From contig CAWIJL010000016.1 of assembly GCA_963836405.1 (NCBI GenBank), forward strand, positions 1 through 64,000: 64,000 nucleotides of DNA. The letters run 5' to 3'. Below, in pieces: positions 1 to 10,756 of the stretch. The DNA comes from CAWIJJ01 sp963836405 (GTDB taxonomy: Bacteria; Acidobacteriota; Terriglobia; Bryobacterales; Bryobacteraceae). Position 1 is the first letter of the stretch. Every line of letters starts with the position of its first letter. A program made the position numbers and the translations under genes. The notes under the pieces were generated by a model. That model saw nothing but the letters and a program-made list of their open reading frames with translations. It was not told the DNA's origin and searched no databases.

Positions 1-143
1 ATTTCATCGATACTGTCTTGCGGCCAGCGCGCGGTGTTGCGGATGCTCTCGGCGGTGACGAGCACCACGGTACAGCCCTGGCGTTTACACTCGCGCAGGA
101 ACTCGTGGCCCTTTTCGTAGCTGGCGAGGCATAGAACGGTCAT
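1..143 (-). CDS. Probable ATP-grasp family protein, N-terminal part only
   Basis: The gene starts at an ATG at 143 on the minus strand and leaves the window at base 1, so only about 47 residues are visible. They begin MTVLCLASYEKGHEFLRE and continue with a hydrophobic strand (TVVLVTAES) and an ESIRNTARWP stretch. This beta-alpha-beta beginning looks like the pre-ATP-grasp domain of carboxylase-like ATP-grasp proteins that I recall from acidobacteria; the catalytic part is outside the window. The call rests on resemblance of the N-terminus only. It is divergent from the PadR-like gene, and only about 50 bp separate the two. Confidence 0.5.
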   Translation of the reverse strand, partial: MTVLCLASYEKGHEFLRECKRQGCTVVLVTAESIRNTARWPQDSIDE

Positions 144-194
144 GATGCATCCGCGAGTATACCAGCCGCCGATTTTCTGCCGGGCACTCTCGAG

Positions 195-482
195 ATGCTC
201 GTCCTGAAAACGCTCAGCCGCGCGCCGAATCACGGGTGGGGAATCGCGCAACACATCCAGCAGGTGTCGGACGATGCACTCAAGGTCGGAGAGGGATCCC
301 TTTATCCTGCCCTGCAACGCTTGCTGCTGAACGATTTCGTATCCGCGGAGTGGGCGGTGACGGAGAACAACCGGCACGCCCGGTACTACCGCATCACCGC
401 GGCGGGGAGAAAGCGCCTGGCGGAGGAAAAGCGCAGCTTCGGTTTCCTCCTGGCAGGCATTGCACGCGTAATGGAGAGCTGA
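195..482 (+). CDS. PadR-family transcriptional regulator, start codon apparently lost
   Basis: A 95-residue winged-helix protein. It contains the PadR signature LKTLSRAPNHGWGIAQHI, the recognition region GEGSLYPALQRLL, and the wing NNRHARYYRITAAGRKRL. PadR proteins repress genes in response to small molecules, and in acidobacteria they commonly precede ADOP/MacB-like permease genes, as here. Homology continues upstream of the ATG at 195 (frame reads DFLPGTLE, the usual PadR start region), but no ATG, GTG or TTG is found in frame there. The original start has therefore probably mutated, and translation from 195 would give a protein lacking about eight residues. The permease that follows after 1 bp is clearly broken, so this regulator may be decaying too. 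Confidence 0.7.
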   Translation: MLVLKTLSRAPNHGWGIAQHIQQVSDDALKVGEGSLYPALQRLLLNDFVSAEWAVTENNRHARYYRITAAGRKRLAEEKRSFGFLLAGIARVMES

Positions 483-483
483 A

Positions 484-794
484 ATGCGCTTGTGGGGACG
501 GCTGCGCCAATGGATGGGGCGCCGGCAATTCGAAGCCGACCTCGCAGAGGAGATCCGCATTCACCGCGAGATGGAGCACGATTATCGCGCGGCAGCGAAT
601 TCTGGTGGGAATCGAAGGATGGCACATGGCGCGCGACATGGTCCCAATTGCGGGCGCTGCGGCGCGAAAATTCCGTGTTCACGGCCTATCTGGGCGCTCT
701 GCTGCTGATCGCGGCGGCGTCGCTGGGTGCGAGCTTGCGGCCGGCGCAGCTGGCCGTGGCAGTCGATCCGCTCTCGGCCCTGCGCTGCGATTGA
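484..794 (+). pseudogene. Remnant of an ADOP/MacB-like ABC permease gene
   Basis: The frame starting at 484 encodes MRLWGRLRQWMGRRQFEADL followed by EEIRIHREME, the typical cytoplasmic start of acidobacterial ADOP permeases, which are about 800 residues long. Soon after that the reading moves to another frame. That frame ends with a hydrophobic helix (AYLGALLLIAAASLGASL) and VDPLSALRCD, matching the usual C-terminal end of the same family (final membrane segment, then a conserved D-P-x-x-A-L-R). Only about 300 bp of an expected 2.4 kb remain, so nearly the whole periplasmic domain and three membrane helices have been deleted. It follows the PadR-like gene by 1 bp, the normal arrangement for such pairs. 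Confidence 0.75.
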
Positions 795-800
795 CAGGCC

Positions 801-1640
801 CTACTTTTCCGGAGCGTCGTAAGTGGGGATGCGGCGGACCCAGATGTTGCGGTAGCGGACGGGGTTGTTGTGGTCCTGGAGCATCAGCGAATCTTCGGGC
901 GGGTGCGGCGTGTAGTGCGCCACCTGGCGGTAGACCATGGGGCCAATGGATTCTTTCCGGTTGTGGACCATGACGCCGTTGTAAAAGACGGTGAAGTAAG
1001 CCGGCTTGACGAGTTTCTCGCCCTCGAACTTCGGCGCTTCGAAAACGATGTCGTAGGTGTTCCATTCGCCGGGGCGGCGGGCCGGGGCGGCGAGCGGCGG
1101 CCACTGTCCGTAGATGGCGCCCGCCTGTCCGTCGGCATAGGTGGGGTTCTGCCAGTTGTCCAGGACCTGAATTTCGTAGCGCGTCATCAGCAGAACGCCG
1201 CTGTTGCCGCGGCCCTGGCTGTTGCCGGTCGCCGGGACGGGGGAGGACCACTCGACGTGAAGCTGAACGTCGCCGAACTTTTCGCGGGTGAGCAGGTCGC
1301 CGGTGCGGGCGCCGGTCTCGAAGTAGCCGTCACCGATTTTCCAGTGGGCGTCGGTCATTTTACCGGCATCGGCGCCGCGGCCGCGCTGCATCCACTTGGA
1401 CAGATCCTTGCCGTCGAAGAGCACGATGGCGTCGGAGGGAGGGCCGCCGGGGGTGGCTGCGGGCGTCACTACCTTGGGATGCGGGCGGGCCGGATCATGC
1501 ACGTGATACGGCAGGTTGGGCAGCATCGGCGTGTCGGTGAAACCGAGGTCGGGGTTGGCTTGCTGCTGCGGTTGCGCATCCGAAACGGTTGAGGAAGTGA
1601 CGGCGGCGGCCGCCAGCCCGAGGAAACTCTTGCGCGTCAT
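801..1640 (-). CDS. DUF1080 (3-keto-disaccharide hydrolase-type) secreted protein
   Basis: A 279-residue protein with an N-terminal signal (MTRKSFLGLAAAAVTSS), probably exported, possibly by the Tat route. The rest is a DUF1080 concanavalin-like domain: VLFDGKDLSKW near the start, then RGNSGVLLMTRYEIQVLD, GAIYGQWPP, GEWNTYDIVF and a closing LQDHNNPVRYRNIWVR. Members of this fold include 3-keto-disaccharide hydrolases and glycan-binding modules. The ATG at 1640 is preferred over a GTG at 1646 because an AGGGG ribosome-binding site stands five bases before it. It follows nuoN by only 9 bp on the same strand, so it probably rides on the complex I transcript. That looks like a chance neighbour rather than a functional link. 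Confidence 0.85.
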   Translation of the reverse strand: MTRKSFLGLAAAAVTSSTVSDAQPQQQANPDLGFTDTPMLPNLPYHVHDPARPHPKVVTPAATPGGPPSDAIVLFDGKDLSKWMQRGRGADAGKMTDAHWKIGDGYFETGARTGDLLTREKFGDVQLHVEWSSPVPATGNSQGRGNSGVLLMTRYEIQVLDNWQNPTYADGQAGAIYGQWPPLAAPARRPGEWNTYDIVFEAPKFEGEKLVKPAYFTVFYNGVMVHNRKESIGPMVYRQVAHYTPHPPEDSLMLQDHNNPVRYRNIWVRRIPTYDAPEK

Positions 1641-1649
1641 AAACACCCC

Positions 1650-3102
1650 TTACTTCACGATGGCGGACGATTTTCCCGCGAAATCCAGCACCCAGCCCGG
1701 GAAGATGCCGAGAAACAGCGTGCCCAGCGCGGGCAGGATCAGAGCCAGGCGCAGGCCCGCCGACAGCGGTTCGGAATCCTTGACTGCCTCTCCGGGCTCA
1801 TGCATGTACATCACGACCAGGATACGCAGGTAATAATACGCCGCCACGGCGCTGTTCAGCAAGCCGAGCACGGTGAGCCAGACCAAATGGGATTCGAGCG
1901 CCGCTTTGAAGATGTAGAACTTGCCGAAGAATCCACCGGTAAGGGGCACGCCGATCAGGGAGAGAAGGAAGATAGTGGCCATGGCGGCGGCGAAGGGCTG
2001 CTTCTGCCCGAGGCCAGCGAGGTCGTCGATATTCTGATATTGCTCGCCTTTTCCGGAGATGTGGCTGATCACGGCGAAGGCGCCGATGTTCATGAGAGCA
2101 TACGCGGCCAGGTAGAACATCGCCGCGGCGGTGCCTATTTCCGAACGGGCGGTCAACGCCACCAGCACGTAGCCGGCATGCGCAATCGAGCTGTAAGCCA
2201 GCATGCGCTTGACGTTCGACTGCACCAGCGCGGCGAAGTTCCCGATGGTCATGGAAAGCAGAGCGGCGGCCCAGACGAGCGGCTCCCAGCCGGTGCCGAT
2301 GGGGGCGAAGGCGGTCATGAAGATGCGGAGGAAGACGGCGAACGCGGCGGCCTTCGGCCCGGCGGACAGGAAAGCGGTGATGGGGGTGGGCGCTCCCTGG
2401 TAGACGTCCGGGGCCCACATCTGGAAGGGCGATGCCGAGACTTTGAAGCCGAGCCCGACGAACATCAGCGCGGCGGCCAGGCCGACAAACACGGCGGAGG
2501 GGGCGTTGGGGCCGGTGAGCGCGGCGCGGATGGAAGTGAGGGTGACCGTGCCGGTGGTGCCGTAGATCACCGCCACGCCATAGAGGAAGAACGCGGTGGC
2601 AAAGGAGCCGAGGAGGAAGTATTTGAGCGACGACTCGTTGGCGCGCTTGTCGTCGCGGAGATAGCCGGCCAGCACGTAGCTGGAGATGGACGAGATTTCG
2701 AGGGCGATGAAAACGACGATCAGCTCATTAGCCGCGGCCATGATGGACTGGCCGGCGATGGAGAAAAGGAGCAGCGCGTGGTATTCGCCGGTTTCGGCTT
2801 CCTGGCGATCGAGAAAGCGATACGACGGCAGGATGGTGAGGATGCCGACACCGAACACCAGCAGGCGGAAGAATGTGGCGAAGCCGTCCACCATGAGCAT
2901 GCCGCCGAAAGCGGGGCCGGCATTCCGGTAGGCCGCGATAGCGCCGGCCATGGCGCCGACCAGGGCCAGCAGGCTCAAATGGCCGAAGGCGCGGGACGAA
3001 CGGCGGTTGAGCACCGGATCGAGCACCATGAGGAGCGTGCCCATGACGGTGAGAATGATTTCAGGAAGGAAACGGATCAGGTCGCCGGCCGGAGGCATGA
3101 GA

Positions 3103-3113
<11 letters not shown>
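1650..3113 (-). CDS. nuoN: NADH-quinone oxidoreductase subunit N
   Basis: A 487-residue polytopic membrane protein, one of the three antiporter-like proton-pumping subunits of complex I. The sequence is almost entirely hydrophobic helices with the antiporter signature YSSIAHAGYVLVAL and the region KVSASPFQMWAPDVYQGAPT, typical of NuoN. The start at 3113 has a GGAGG six bases upstream and overlaps the end of nuoM by 11 bp, so the two are probably translationally coupled; a second ATG at 3098 is the alternative. It is the last complex I gene of the operon. Confidence 0.95.
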
Positions 3114-4628
<1,515 letters not shown>

Positions 4629-4632
<4 letters not shown>

Positions 4633-6467
4633 CGGATGCCTCCCGCGATTCCCAGGGCGACGATCACCATTACCGACCCGAAGAGGACCCAGGCCGCATA
4701 GCTTCGTATATTGCCGGATTGGATGAGGCGCAGGATCCCGCCCACGCCACGCGCCCAAGTGCCCACCCCGTTGACGATGCCGTCGATGAGCCCGGCATCG
4801 ACACCGCGCCACAGGACGGCGCGCGAACCGCCGACCACCGGTTTGACGATCGCGGCATCGTAGATTTCATCCACGAAGTACTTGTTGTAGACCAGTCTGT
4901 ACAGGCCGCCGATGCTGCCGGCGAACGAATCGGCCAGGGCGGGCCGGGCCACGTACATCAGCCACGCGAGTCCGATTCCGATGAGTCCGGCGGCGACGGA
5001 GACAACCATCAGGGTCATGTCCTCGCCTTCATGCATCGCCGGAAAAACGGGCTCGAGAAATTTCGGCACGGGGAAAATCATGCCGCCGACGACCGAGAGC
5101 ACGGCGAGGACTCCCAGCGGGATGAGCATGACGGGCGAGGATTCGTGCGGGTGGTGGTGGCCGCGGTACTCGCCGAAGAAGGTCATGAACATGGCGCGGA
5201 AGACGTAGAAGGCGGTCATGCCGGCGGTGAACACGCCCAACCAGTACATCCAGGGCGCGTGCGCGTAGGCGGCCAGCAGGATGGCATCCTTGCTGAAGAA
5301 GCCGGAAAACGGCGGCACGCCGGAGATGGCCAGGGCCGCGCACATCATGGTGAGGAACGTCCATTTGATGGGCTTGCGGAGGCCGCCCATATGGCGCATG
5401 TCCTGCTCGCCGGAAAGGGCGTGGATGACGCTGCCGGCGCCGAGGAACAACAGCGCCTTGAAGAAGGCGTGGGTCATCAGGTGATAGATGCCCGCCGAGA
5501 ATGCGCCCGTGCCCACGCCGACGAACATGTAGCCCAACTGCGAAACGGTGGAGTAGGCGAACACCTTCTTAATGTCGTTCTGCGCCAGGCCGATGGTGGC
5601 GGCGAAAAAGGCCGTGAGGATGCCGATGACGGCGATCACGTTCATGGCCGAGGGGGCGTGAGTGTAGATGGGCCAGGAGCGCGCGGTCATGTATACGCCG
5701 GCGGTGACCATGGTAGCGGCGTGGATGAGGGCGGAGACGGGCGTGGGTCCGGCCATGGCGTCGGGCAGCCAGGTGTAGAGCGGAAGCTGCGCGGATTTGC
5801 CGCACGCGCCGAGCATCAGGAGCAGGCCGATGGCCGTGAGGGCGGATACCGGCGCGGTGGGGGCCTGTTCGAAGACGCGGGTAAAATCGAGCGACCCGAA
5901 CTGCTTGAACAGGTAAAACGCGGCCAGGATGAAGCCGAAATCGCCGATGCGGTTGACGATGAACGCTTTCTTGCCCGCGTCGGCGGCGAACTTCTTATCG
6001 AAATAGAAACCGATGAGCAGGTAGCTGCACAGGCCCACGCCTTCCCAACCGACGAACATCACCAGGTAGTTGGCGCCCAGCACCAACACCAGCATGAAGA
6101 ACATGAACAGGTTGAGATAGGAGAAGAAGCGGTAGTAGCCGCCCTCGTGCGCCATGTACCCGATGGCGTAGATATGGATCAGGGCGCCGATGCCGGTGAC
6201 CACCAGGAGCATGACGGCGGTGAGGCGGTCCACCGCGAAATCGCAGTTGATCTGAAGCGCTCCGCTCTGGATCCAGGTGAAGTAATGCTCGGTGTAGGTG
6301 TGCTCGAGCCCGCCCAGCCCCAGCAGCGTCTTCAGCACCCAGGCAAGCGACAGCAGGACGCTGCCGATGGCGAAGGTATTCACCAGCGCCTTGGAAAAAC
6401 GGCGTCCGAACAGGCCGTTAATGGCGAAGCCCGCCAGCGGAAGGATGGGTATGAGCCAGAGTTGCAT
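4629..6467 (-). CDS. nuoL: NADH-quinone oxidoreductase subunit L
   Basis: A 612-residue membrane subunit, the most distal proton-pumping antiporter-like protein, whose C-terminal lateral helix spans the membrane arm. Clear NuoL features are MFVGWEGVGLCSYLLIGFYF, TWLPDAMAGPTPVSALIHAA, the FAYSTVSQLGYMFVG antiporter motif, and a long C-terminal amphipathic and hydrophobic tail (from about residue 480) fitting the lateral helix. Length is normal for the family. The start shares one base with the nuoK stop (TAATG), and the stop overlaps nuoM by 4 bp. Confidence 0.96.
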
Positions 6468-6775
6468 TAGTTCTTCATCGAATCGATGTCATCGATATTC
6501 AGGGTTCCGCGATTTTTGAATATCGTCAGGATGATGGCCAACCCCACGGCCGCTTCCGCCGCGGCCACCACCATGACGAAGAACGTGTACAGGTGGCCGT
6601 TCACCTGCTTGAGCTGGTAGGAGAAAGTGACGAAGCTCAGGTTCACGGCGTTGAGCATGAGCTCGATCGACATGAACACGGTGATGATGTTCTTGCGGAA
6701 AAGAAATCCCGCTACGCCGAGCGCGAAGAGGATGGCGCTCAAGGTGAGAAACCAGGAAATCGGAACCTGCGACAT
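6467..6775 (-). CDS. nuoK: NADH-quinone oxidoreductase subunit K
   Basis: A 102-residue subunit with three membrane helices. The conserved MSIELMLNAVNLSFVTF segment carries the glutamate that is part of the hydrophilic proton axis in the membrane arm. A second glutamate sits in helix 3 (VMVVAAAEAAVGLAII), as usual for NuoK. Length matches the family. Only 3 bp separate it from nuoJ, and it overlaps nuoL by one base, so it is an internal cistron of the operon. Confidence 0.96.
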   Translation of the reverse strand: MSQVPISWFLTLSAILFALGVAGFLFRKNIITVFMSIELMLNAVNLSFVTFSYQLKQVNGHLYTFFVMVVAAAEAAVGLAIILTIFKNRGTLNIDDIDSMKN

Positions 6776-6778
6776 GGA

Positions 6779-7279
6779 TTAGTCCATTTCCTTTCGCGCC
6801 AGGACCACGGCGCCCAGAATGGCAATCAGGATAAGGATGGAAGTGATCTCGAACGGCAGCAGGTAGGTGGTGAAGAGGGCGCGCCCCACGTCCTGGGCCG
6901 ACCCACCGCGGAAACCGCCGAAGCGCACCATGGTATCCACCGGGAAGATGCGCTGCACGAACCACCCCATGAGCAGCAGCAGCGCGAGCAGCAGCGGAAC
7001 ACCCAGCAACTGCACCATGAAAGAGCGGCCTTTTTTGACTTCGGCGCCGGCGTTGAGCAGCATGATGACAAAGACGAACAGCACCATGATGGCGCCGGCA
7101 TACACGATGACCTGGGCGGCGGCGATAAATTCAGCGCCGAGCAGGAGGTAGAGAACCGCCAGGGAGCCCATCACGCCGATGAGGGAAAGAGCGCTCGAAA
7201 TCGGATGCGACTGCACGACGACGTTGATGGCGCAAGCGACGGCGATGAGGGCGAAGGTCAGAAAGAGAATGACGTCCAT
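6779..7279 (-). CDS. nuoJ: NADH-quinone oxidoreductase subunit J
   Basis: A 166-residue subunit with five predicted membrane helices and the family motif AAAQVIVYAGAIMVLFVFVI, where NuoJ has the flexible helix implicated in coupling. The same frame is open far upstream inside nuoH, but the real start is the ATG at 7279 (MDVILFLTFALIAVA), which shares one base with the nuoH stop (TGATG). In most bacteria nuoI lies between nuoH and nuoJ; here the two touch, so nuoI is truly missing from this position. Confidence 0.94.
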   Translation of the reverse strand: MDVILFLTFALIAVACAINVVVQSHPISSALSLIGVMGSLAVLYLLLGAEFIAAAQVIVYAGAIMVLFVFVIMLLNAGAEVKKGRSFMVQLLGVPLLLALLLLMGWFVQRIFPVDTMVRFGGFRGGSAQDVGRALFTTYLLPFEITSILILIAILGAVVLARKEMD

Positions 7280-8460
7280 CAGGAAACCAGTGCGACCAGA
7301 AAACTGGTCACCAGCAGATTGAGCATCGCCACCGGAAAGAGAAACTTCCAGGTGAAGCCCATCAACTGGTCGTACCGGAAGCGTGGCAGCGTACCGCGAA
7401 TCCAGATGAAGGCGAACAGAATGGCGCCGGTCTTGGCGCAGAACCAGAACAGGGGAATCAGCCAGCTTTGCACGACCGGCAGCAGGAACACGACCGCAAT
7501 AAGCAAGAAGATCGCCCCGAATGCCGGGAAGGTGTACTTGTCGCGTTTTCGCGCCGCGTTCATGCCGTGGTAAAGCGAGATGACGCCTGCCGCGGCAAAG
7601 ATCAAGGAAGGCACGAAACTGGAGCCGTACTCGGCGGGCCAGGGCGCCACCCAGCCACCCAGGAACAGCAGGACGGCCAGCGAACTGACGGTAATCATGT
7701 TGGCGTACTCGGCCATGAAGAACGAGGCGAATTTCATGCTGCTGTATTCGGTGTGGAAGCCGGCCACCAGCTCGTTTTCGGCCTCCGGCAGATCGAAGGG
7801 CACGCGATTGGTTTCGGCAAAAGCGGCGATCAGGAAAATGAAGAAGCTGACGATCTGCGGGAACGGACCATGCAGGATGTTCCAGCCGAAGATGCTGTTG
7901 CCCTGCCGCTCGACCAGCTCGCGCAGGCTCAAGGTATTCGAAATCAGCAGCGGCGCGGCGATGGCGATGGACATGGGCAGCTCGTAGCTGATCATCTGCG
8001 CGGAACTGCGCAGGCCGCCGAGCAGCGCGTACTTGTTGTTGGAAGCCCAGCCCGCCAGCGCAACCCCGTAGACGCCCATGGAGGAGACGGCCAGGATGAA
8101 CAGCACGCCGATATTGAGGTCGGTCAACTGCATCCAGGTACGCACGCCGGCCACCTCGATGACGGGGCCGAACGGGATGACCGAGATGGAAAGCAGCGCC
8201 ATGGTGATGGCGAAAAACGGCGCGGCCAGGTACAGGGGCTTGTTCACGTAAGGGGGAACGAGGTCTTCCTTGGTGAGGAGCTTGATGACATCCGCCAGCG
8301 GTTGAAGCAGGCCGTGCGGGCCGACGCGATAAGGCCCGGGACGCAGTTGGATATGCGCAAGCACTTTGCGCTCCACCCATTGCAGGTAGGCCAGGGTCGT
8401 CATGAGCACCGCAAAGACCACCAGCGTTTTGATCAGACTGATGACGATAAACGAGTCCAT
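7279..8460 (-). CDS. nuoH: NADH-quinone oxidoreductase subunit H
   Basis: A 393-residue membrane subunit that forms most of the quinone-binding cavity at the junction of the membrane and peripheral arms. Seen here are the N-terminal WVERKVLAHIQLRPGPYRVG, KEDLVPPYVNK, the long acidic loop ETNRVPFDLPEAENELVAGF and HTEYSSMKFASFFMAEY, all hallmarks of NuoH. Its stop touches nuoJ directly and its start abuts the nuoG stop. Confidence 0.96.
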   Translation of the reverse strand: MDSFIVISLIKTLVVFAVLMTTLAYLQWVERKVLAHIQLRPGPYRVGPHGLLQPLADVIKLLTKEDLVPPYVNKPLYLAAPFFAITMALLSISVIPFGPVIEVAGVRTWMQLTDLNIGVLFILAVSSMGVYGVALAGWASNNKYALLGGLRSSAQMISYELPMSIAIAAPLLISNTLSLRELVERQGNSIFGWNILHGPFPQIVSFFIFLIAAFAETNRVPFDLPEAENELVAGFHTEYSSMKFASFFMAEYANMITVSSLAVLLFLGGWVAPWPAEYGSSFVPSLIFAAAGVISLYHGMNAARKRDKYTFPAFGAIFLLIAVVFLLPVVQSWLIPLFWFCAKTGAILFAFIWIRGTLPRFRYDQLMGFTWKFLFPVAMLNLLVTSFLVALVS

Positions 8461-10749
8461 TTAGCGGCTCAAACGGCTTTCTACGACGGAGTTCAGTACT
8501 TTAGAATAGCGCCCGAGGGTACCGGATGCGAACAGGCCGTTGTGATCGGACCGTACCAGGTCCGGCCGGCTGTCCACCGGGATGCGGCCGTTGACCGGAG
8601 TGGTCTGCGCGGCGCCGCCGGTGGCGATGACCGGCAGCGGCACTTCGTAGCCGCGCACCTGCTTGCGAATTTCGTTGAACACGGCCTCGACCGACCAGGG
8701 TCCGAGGGTGGCGGCGACTCCCATTTCCCGCGCGATAAAGCCCATGATCTCGAGGTCGGACTTGGCGCCCATGGTATTGACCGCCCGTTTCAGGCGCTGC
8801 ACTTCGCCGGTGGTGTTGGTGACCGTGCCGTTCTTTTCGTAAGCGCTGGCGGCGGGAAGGACCACGTCGGCCTGGGCGGCGGTAGCGGTGAGGAACAGGT
8901 CCTGAACCACGAGGAAACCGGCCTTGCGGCTGCCTTCGGCGAGCGGGTTCGCGCCCACCACCCACAACACATCGAGGTCCGCGGCGGCCATTTCGTCCAT
9001 GCGCATGCCGGGACGGCCGGATGGTCGATATCCCGGCAGCAATTCCGGCGTGACGCCCATGTCCAGCGCGCCGCGCGAATTCGAATAGTCGACCAGGCAG
9101 ATGTACTTGACCGGAATTCCGAGGGAATTTCCGAATTCCACCAGGCGGCGGACATCGTCACCCTTGAAGGCGTCGTTGAAAACGATGACGAGTTCGGGTT
9201 CGGCCTGGAGTTTCTCCCGCAGGGATTCGAGCGCGCCGAAGTAGTCGCCGGGGACGGCGGTGAGGTTGTGCGGGTGCACGAAGCCGGAGGGATTGCCGGT
9301 GGCGATACCGGGTCCGGAGACGGGCTCCCAGCGCGGTCCGGGTCCGGCGGCGCCGGGGTTGGGCACCACGCCGGGACCGCCCACGGGGGCTGCGCCGGGG
9401 CCGCTCGAAACGGCGCCGGCGTCGCGGCCGGGAACCACGCCCAGGTCGCCGGTGTTTCTTTCGTCAGGCCCGCCGACGCGCACGCTGGCCACCGAGTACT
9501 TATCCTCGCGGACCGGTCCGGCGGTGACGGCGTATACGTGCGCCTGGTGATGCCGGTAGCTGGCGCGGATCTGGTAGGAGAGAAGCGGATGTTCGAGCGC
9601 GAGGTCTGCGCCGAGCACCAGGACGGCCTTCCGCTCGTACAGGTCGGCGACACCGGCCAGTTTGTCTTCGGTGCCGCTAAGGGCGTCGAGCAGTGCGGTC
9701 ACGTCGCCGGTGCGTTTGTGATCGATGTGGTTGGTGCCGAGCACTTCGCGCGCGAACTTCTGCAGGTAGTAGTTCTCTTCGTTGCTGGTGCGGTTGGAGC
9801 CGATCACGCCGAAGGTGCCGCCGGCCTCCACGGTCTGTTTGAATTTGGCGGCCACAACGCCCAGGGCTTCGGACCAGGAGGTTTCCTCCAGCTTGCCGTT
9901 GCGTCGCACGAGCGGGGCCTGGAGCCGCTCGGGGTGGTCGTAGAAGTCGAACGCGTAGCGGCCCTTGATGCAGAGGAATTCGCCGTTGACGCCGGACCGG
10001 TCGCGGTTGTTGCCGCGAATGATGCGGTCGTTGCGGGTGCCCAGGGTGGTCTTGCAGCCGTCGCCGCAGTGGGTACAGATGGTGCCGACGTGGGTCATCT
10101 CCCAGGGTCGCGTTTTATAGCGGTAGGCGCCGCTGGTGAGGGCGCCGACGGGACAGATGTCGATGCAGGCGCCGCACTCGTCGCATTCGAGGTGGTCGCC
10201 GTGATTGGGCGCGATTTCCGAGACCACGCCGCGGTTGACGATGCCGAGCGCGCCGACGCCCATGCCTTCATTGCAGATACGGACGCAGCGAAAGCACAGG
10301 ATGCAGCGCGGCGCATCGAAAAACACGACCGGGGAGAATTGTTTTTCGGGCGTGTGCACCTTTTCTTCGGTGTACCGGCTTTCGCCCGCGCCGTAGCGAA
10401 ACACCATGTCCTGGAGTTCGCATTCGCCGCCCTTGTCGCAGACCGGGCAATCGAGCGGATGGTTGGTGAGCAGGAATTCGAGCGTATACTTGCGGGCCTG
10501 TGCCACCTGCGGCGTTTCGGTCCGCACCACCATGCCTTCGGCCACGGGGAGAGTGCAAGCCGTCATCAGCTTGGGCATTTTCTCCACTTCCACGAGGCAC
10601 ATGCGGCAGGCAGCCTGCAGGGTGAGCCCTTCGTAATAACAGAACGCCGGAATTTCGATGCCCACCGTTTTGGCGGCGTCGATCACCAGCGTGCCGGGGG
10701 CGGCCTGAACCTCCCGGCCGTCGATGGTCAGCTTTACCAGATCAGCCAT
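8461..10749 (-). CDS. nuoG: NADH-quinone oxidoreductase subunit G (Fe-S subunit) with a Gly/Pro-rich insert
   Basis: A 762-residue peripheral-arm subunit that passes electrons from NuoEF towards NuoI/NuoB. N-terminal 2Fe-2S ligands are C37, C48, C51 and C65. The N5 ligands follow as H97, C101, C104 and C110, then 4Fe-4S ligands C149/C152/C155 and C189/C192/C195 with C159 and C199. The extra N7 set is also present (C225, C228, C232, C260). A molybdopterin-oxidoreductase-like domain without cofactor follows. Residues about 424-490 are a stretch made mainly of Gly, Pro, Ala and Val that interrupts this domain after GPVREDKYSVASVRV and is not part of the usual fold. The gene abuts nuoH and lies 7 bp after nuoF. 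Confidence 0.94.
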   Translation of the reverse strand: MADLVKLTIDGREVQAAPGTLVIDAAKTVGIEIPAFCYYEGLTLQAACRMCLVEVEKMPKLMTACTLPVAEGMVVRTETPQVAQARKYTLEFLLTNHPLDCPVCDKGGECELQDMVFRYGAGESRYTEEKVHTPEKQFSPVVFFDAPRCILCFRCVRICNEGMGVGALGIVNRGVVSEIAPNHGDHLECDECGACIDICPVGALTSGAYRYKTRPWEMTHVGTICTHCGDGCKTTLGTRNDRIIRGNNRDRSGVNGEFLCIKGRYAFDFYDHPERLQAPLVRRNGKLEETSWSEALGVVAAKFKQTVEAGGTFGVIGSNRTSNEENYYLQKFAREVLGTNHIDHKRTGDVTALLDALSGTEDKLAGVADLYERKAVLVLGADLALEHPLLSYQIRASYRHHQAHVYAVTAGPVREDKYSVASVRVGGPDERNTGDLGVVPGRDAGAVSSGPGAAPVGGPGVVPNPGAAGPGPRWEPVSGPGIATGNPSGFVHPHNLTAVPGDYFGALESLREKLQAEPELVIVFNDAFKGDDVRRLVEFGNSLGIPVKYICLVDYSNSRGALDMGVTPELLPGYRPSGRPGMRMDEMAAADLDVLWVVGANPLAEGSRKAGFLVVQDLFLTATAAQADVVLPAASAYEKNGTVTNTTGEVQRLKRAVNTMGAKSDLEIMGFIAREMGVAATLGPWSVEAVFNEIRKQVRGYEVPLPVIATGGAAQTTPVNGRIPVDSRPDLVRSDHNGLFASGTLGRYSKVLNSVVESRLSR

Positions 10750-10756
10750 GAGAGAC

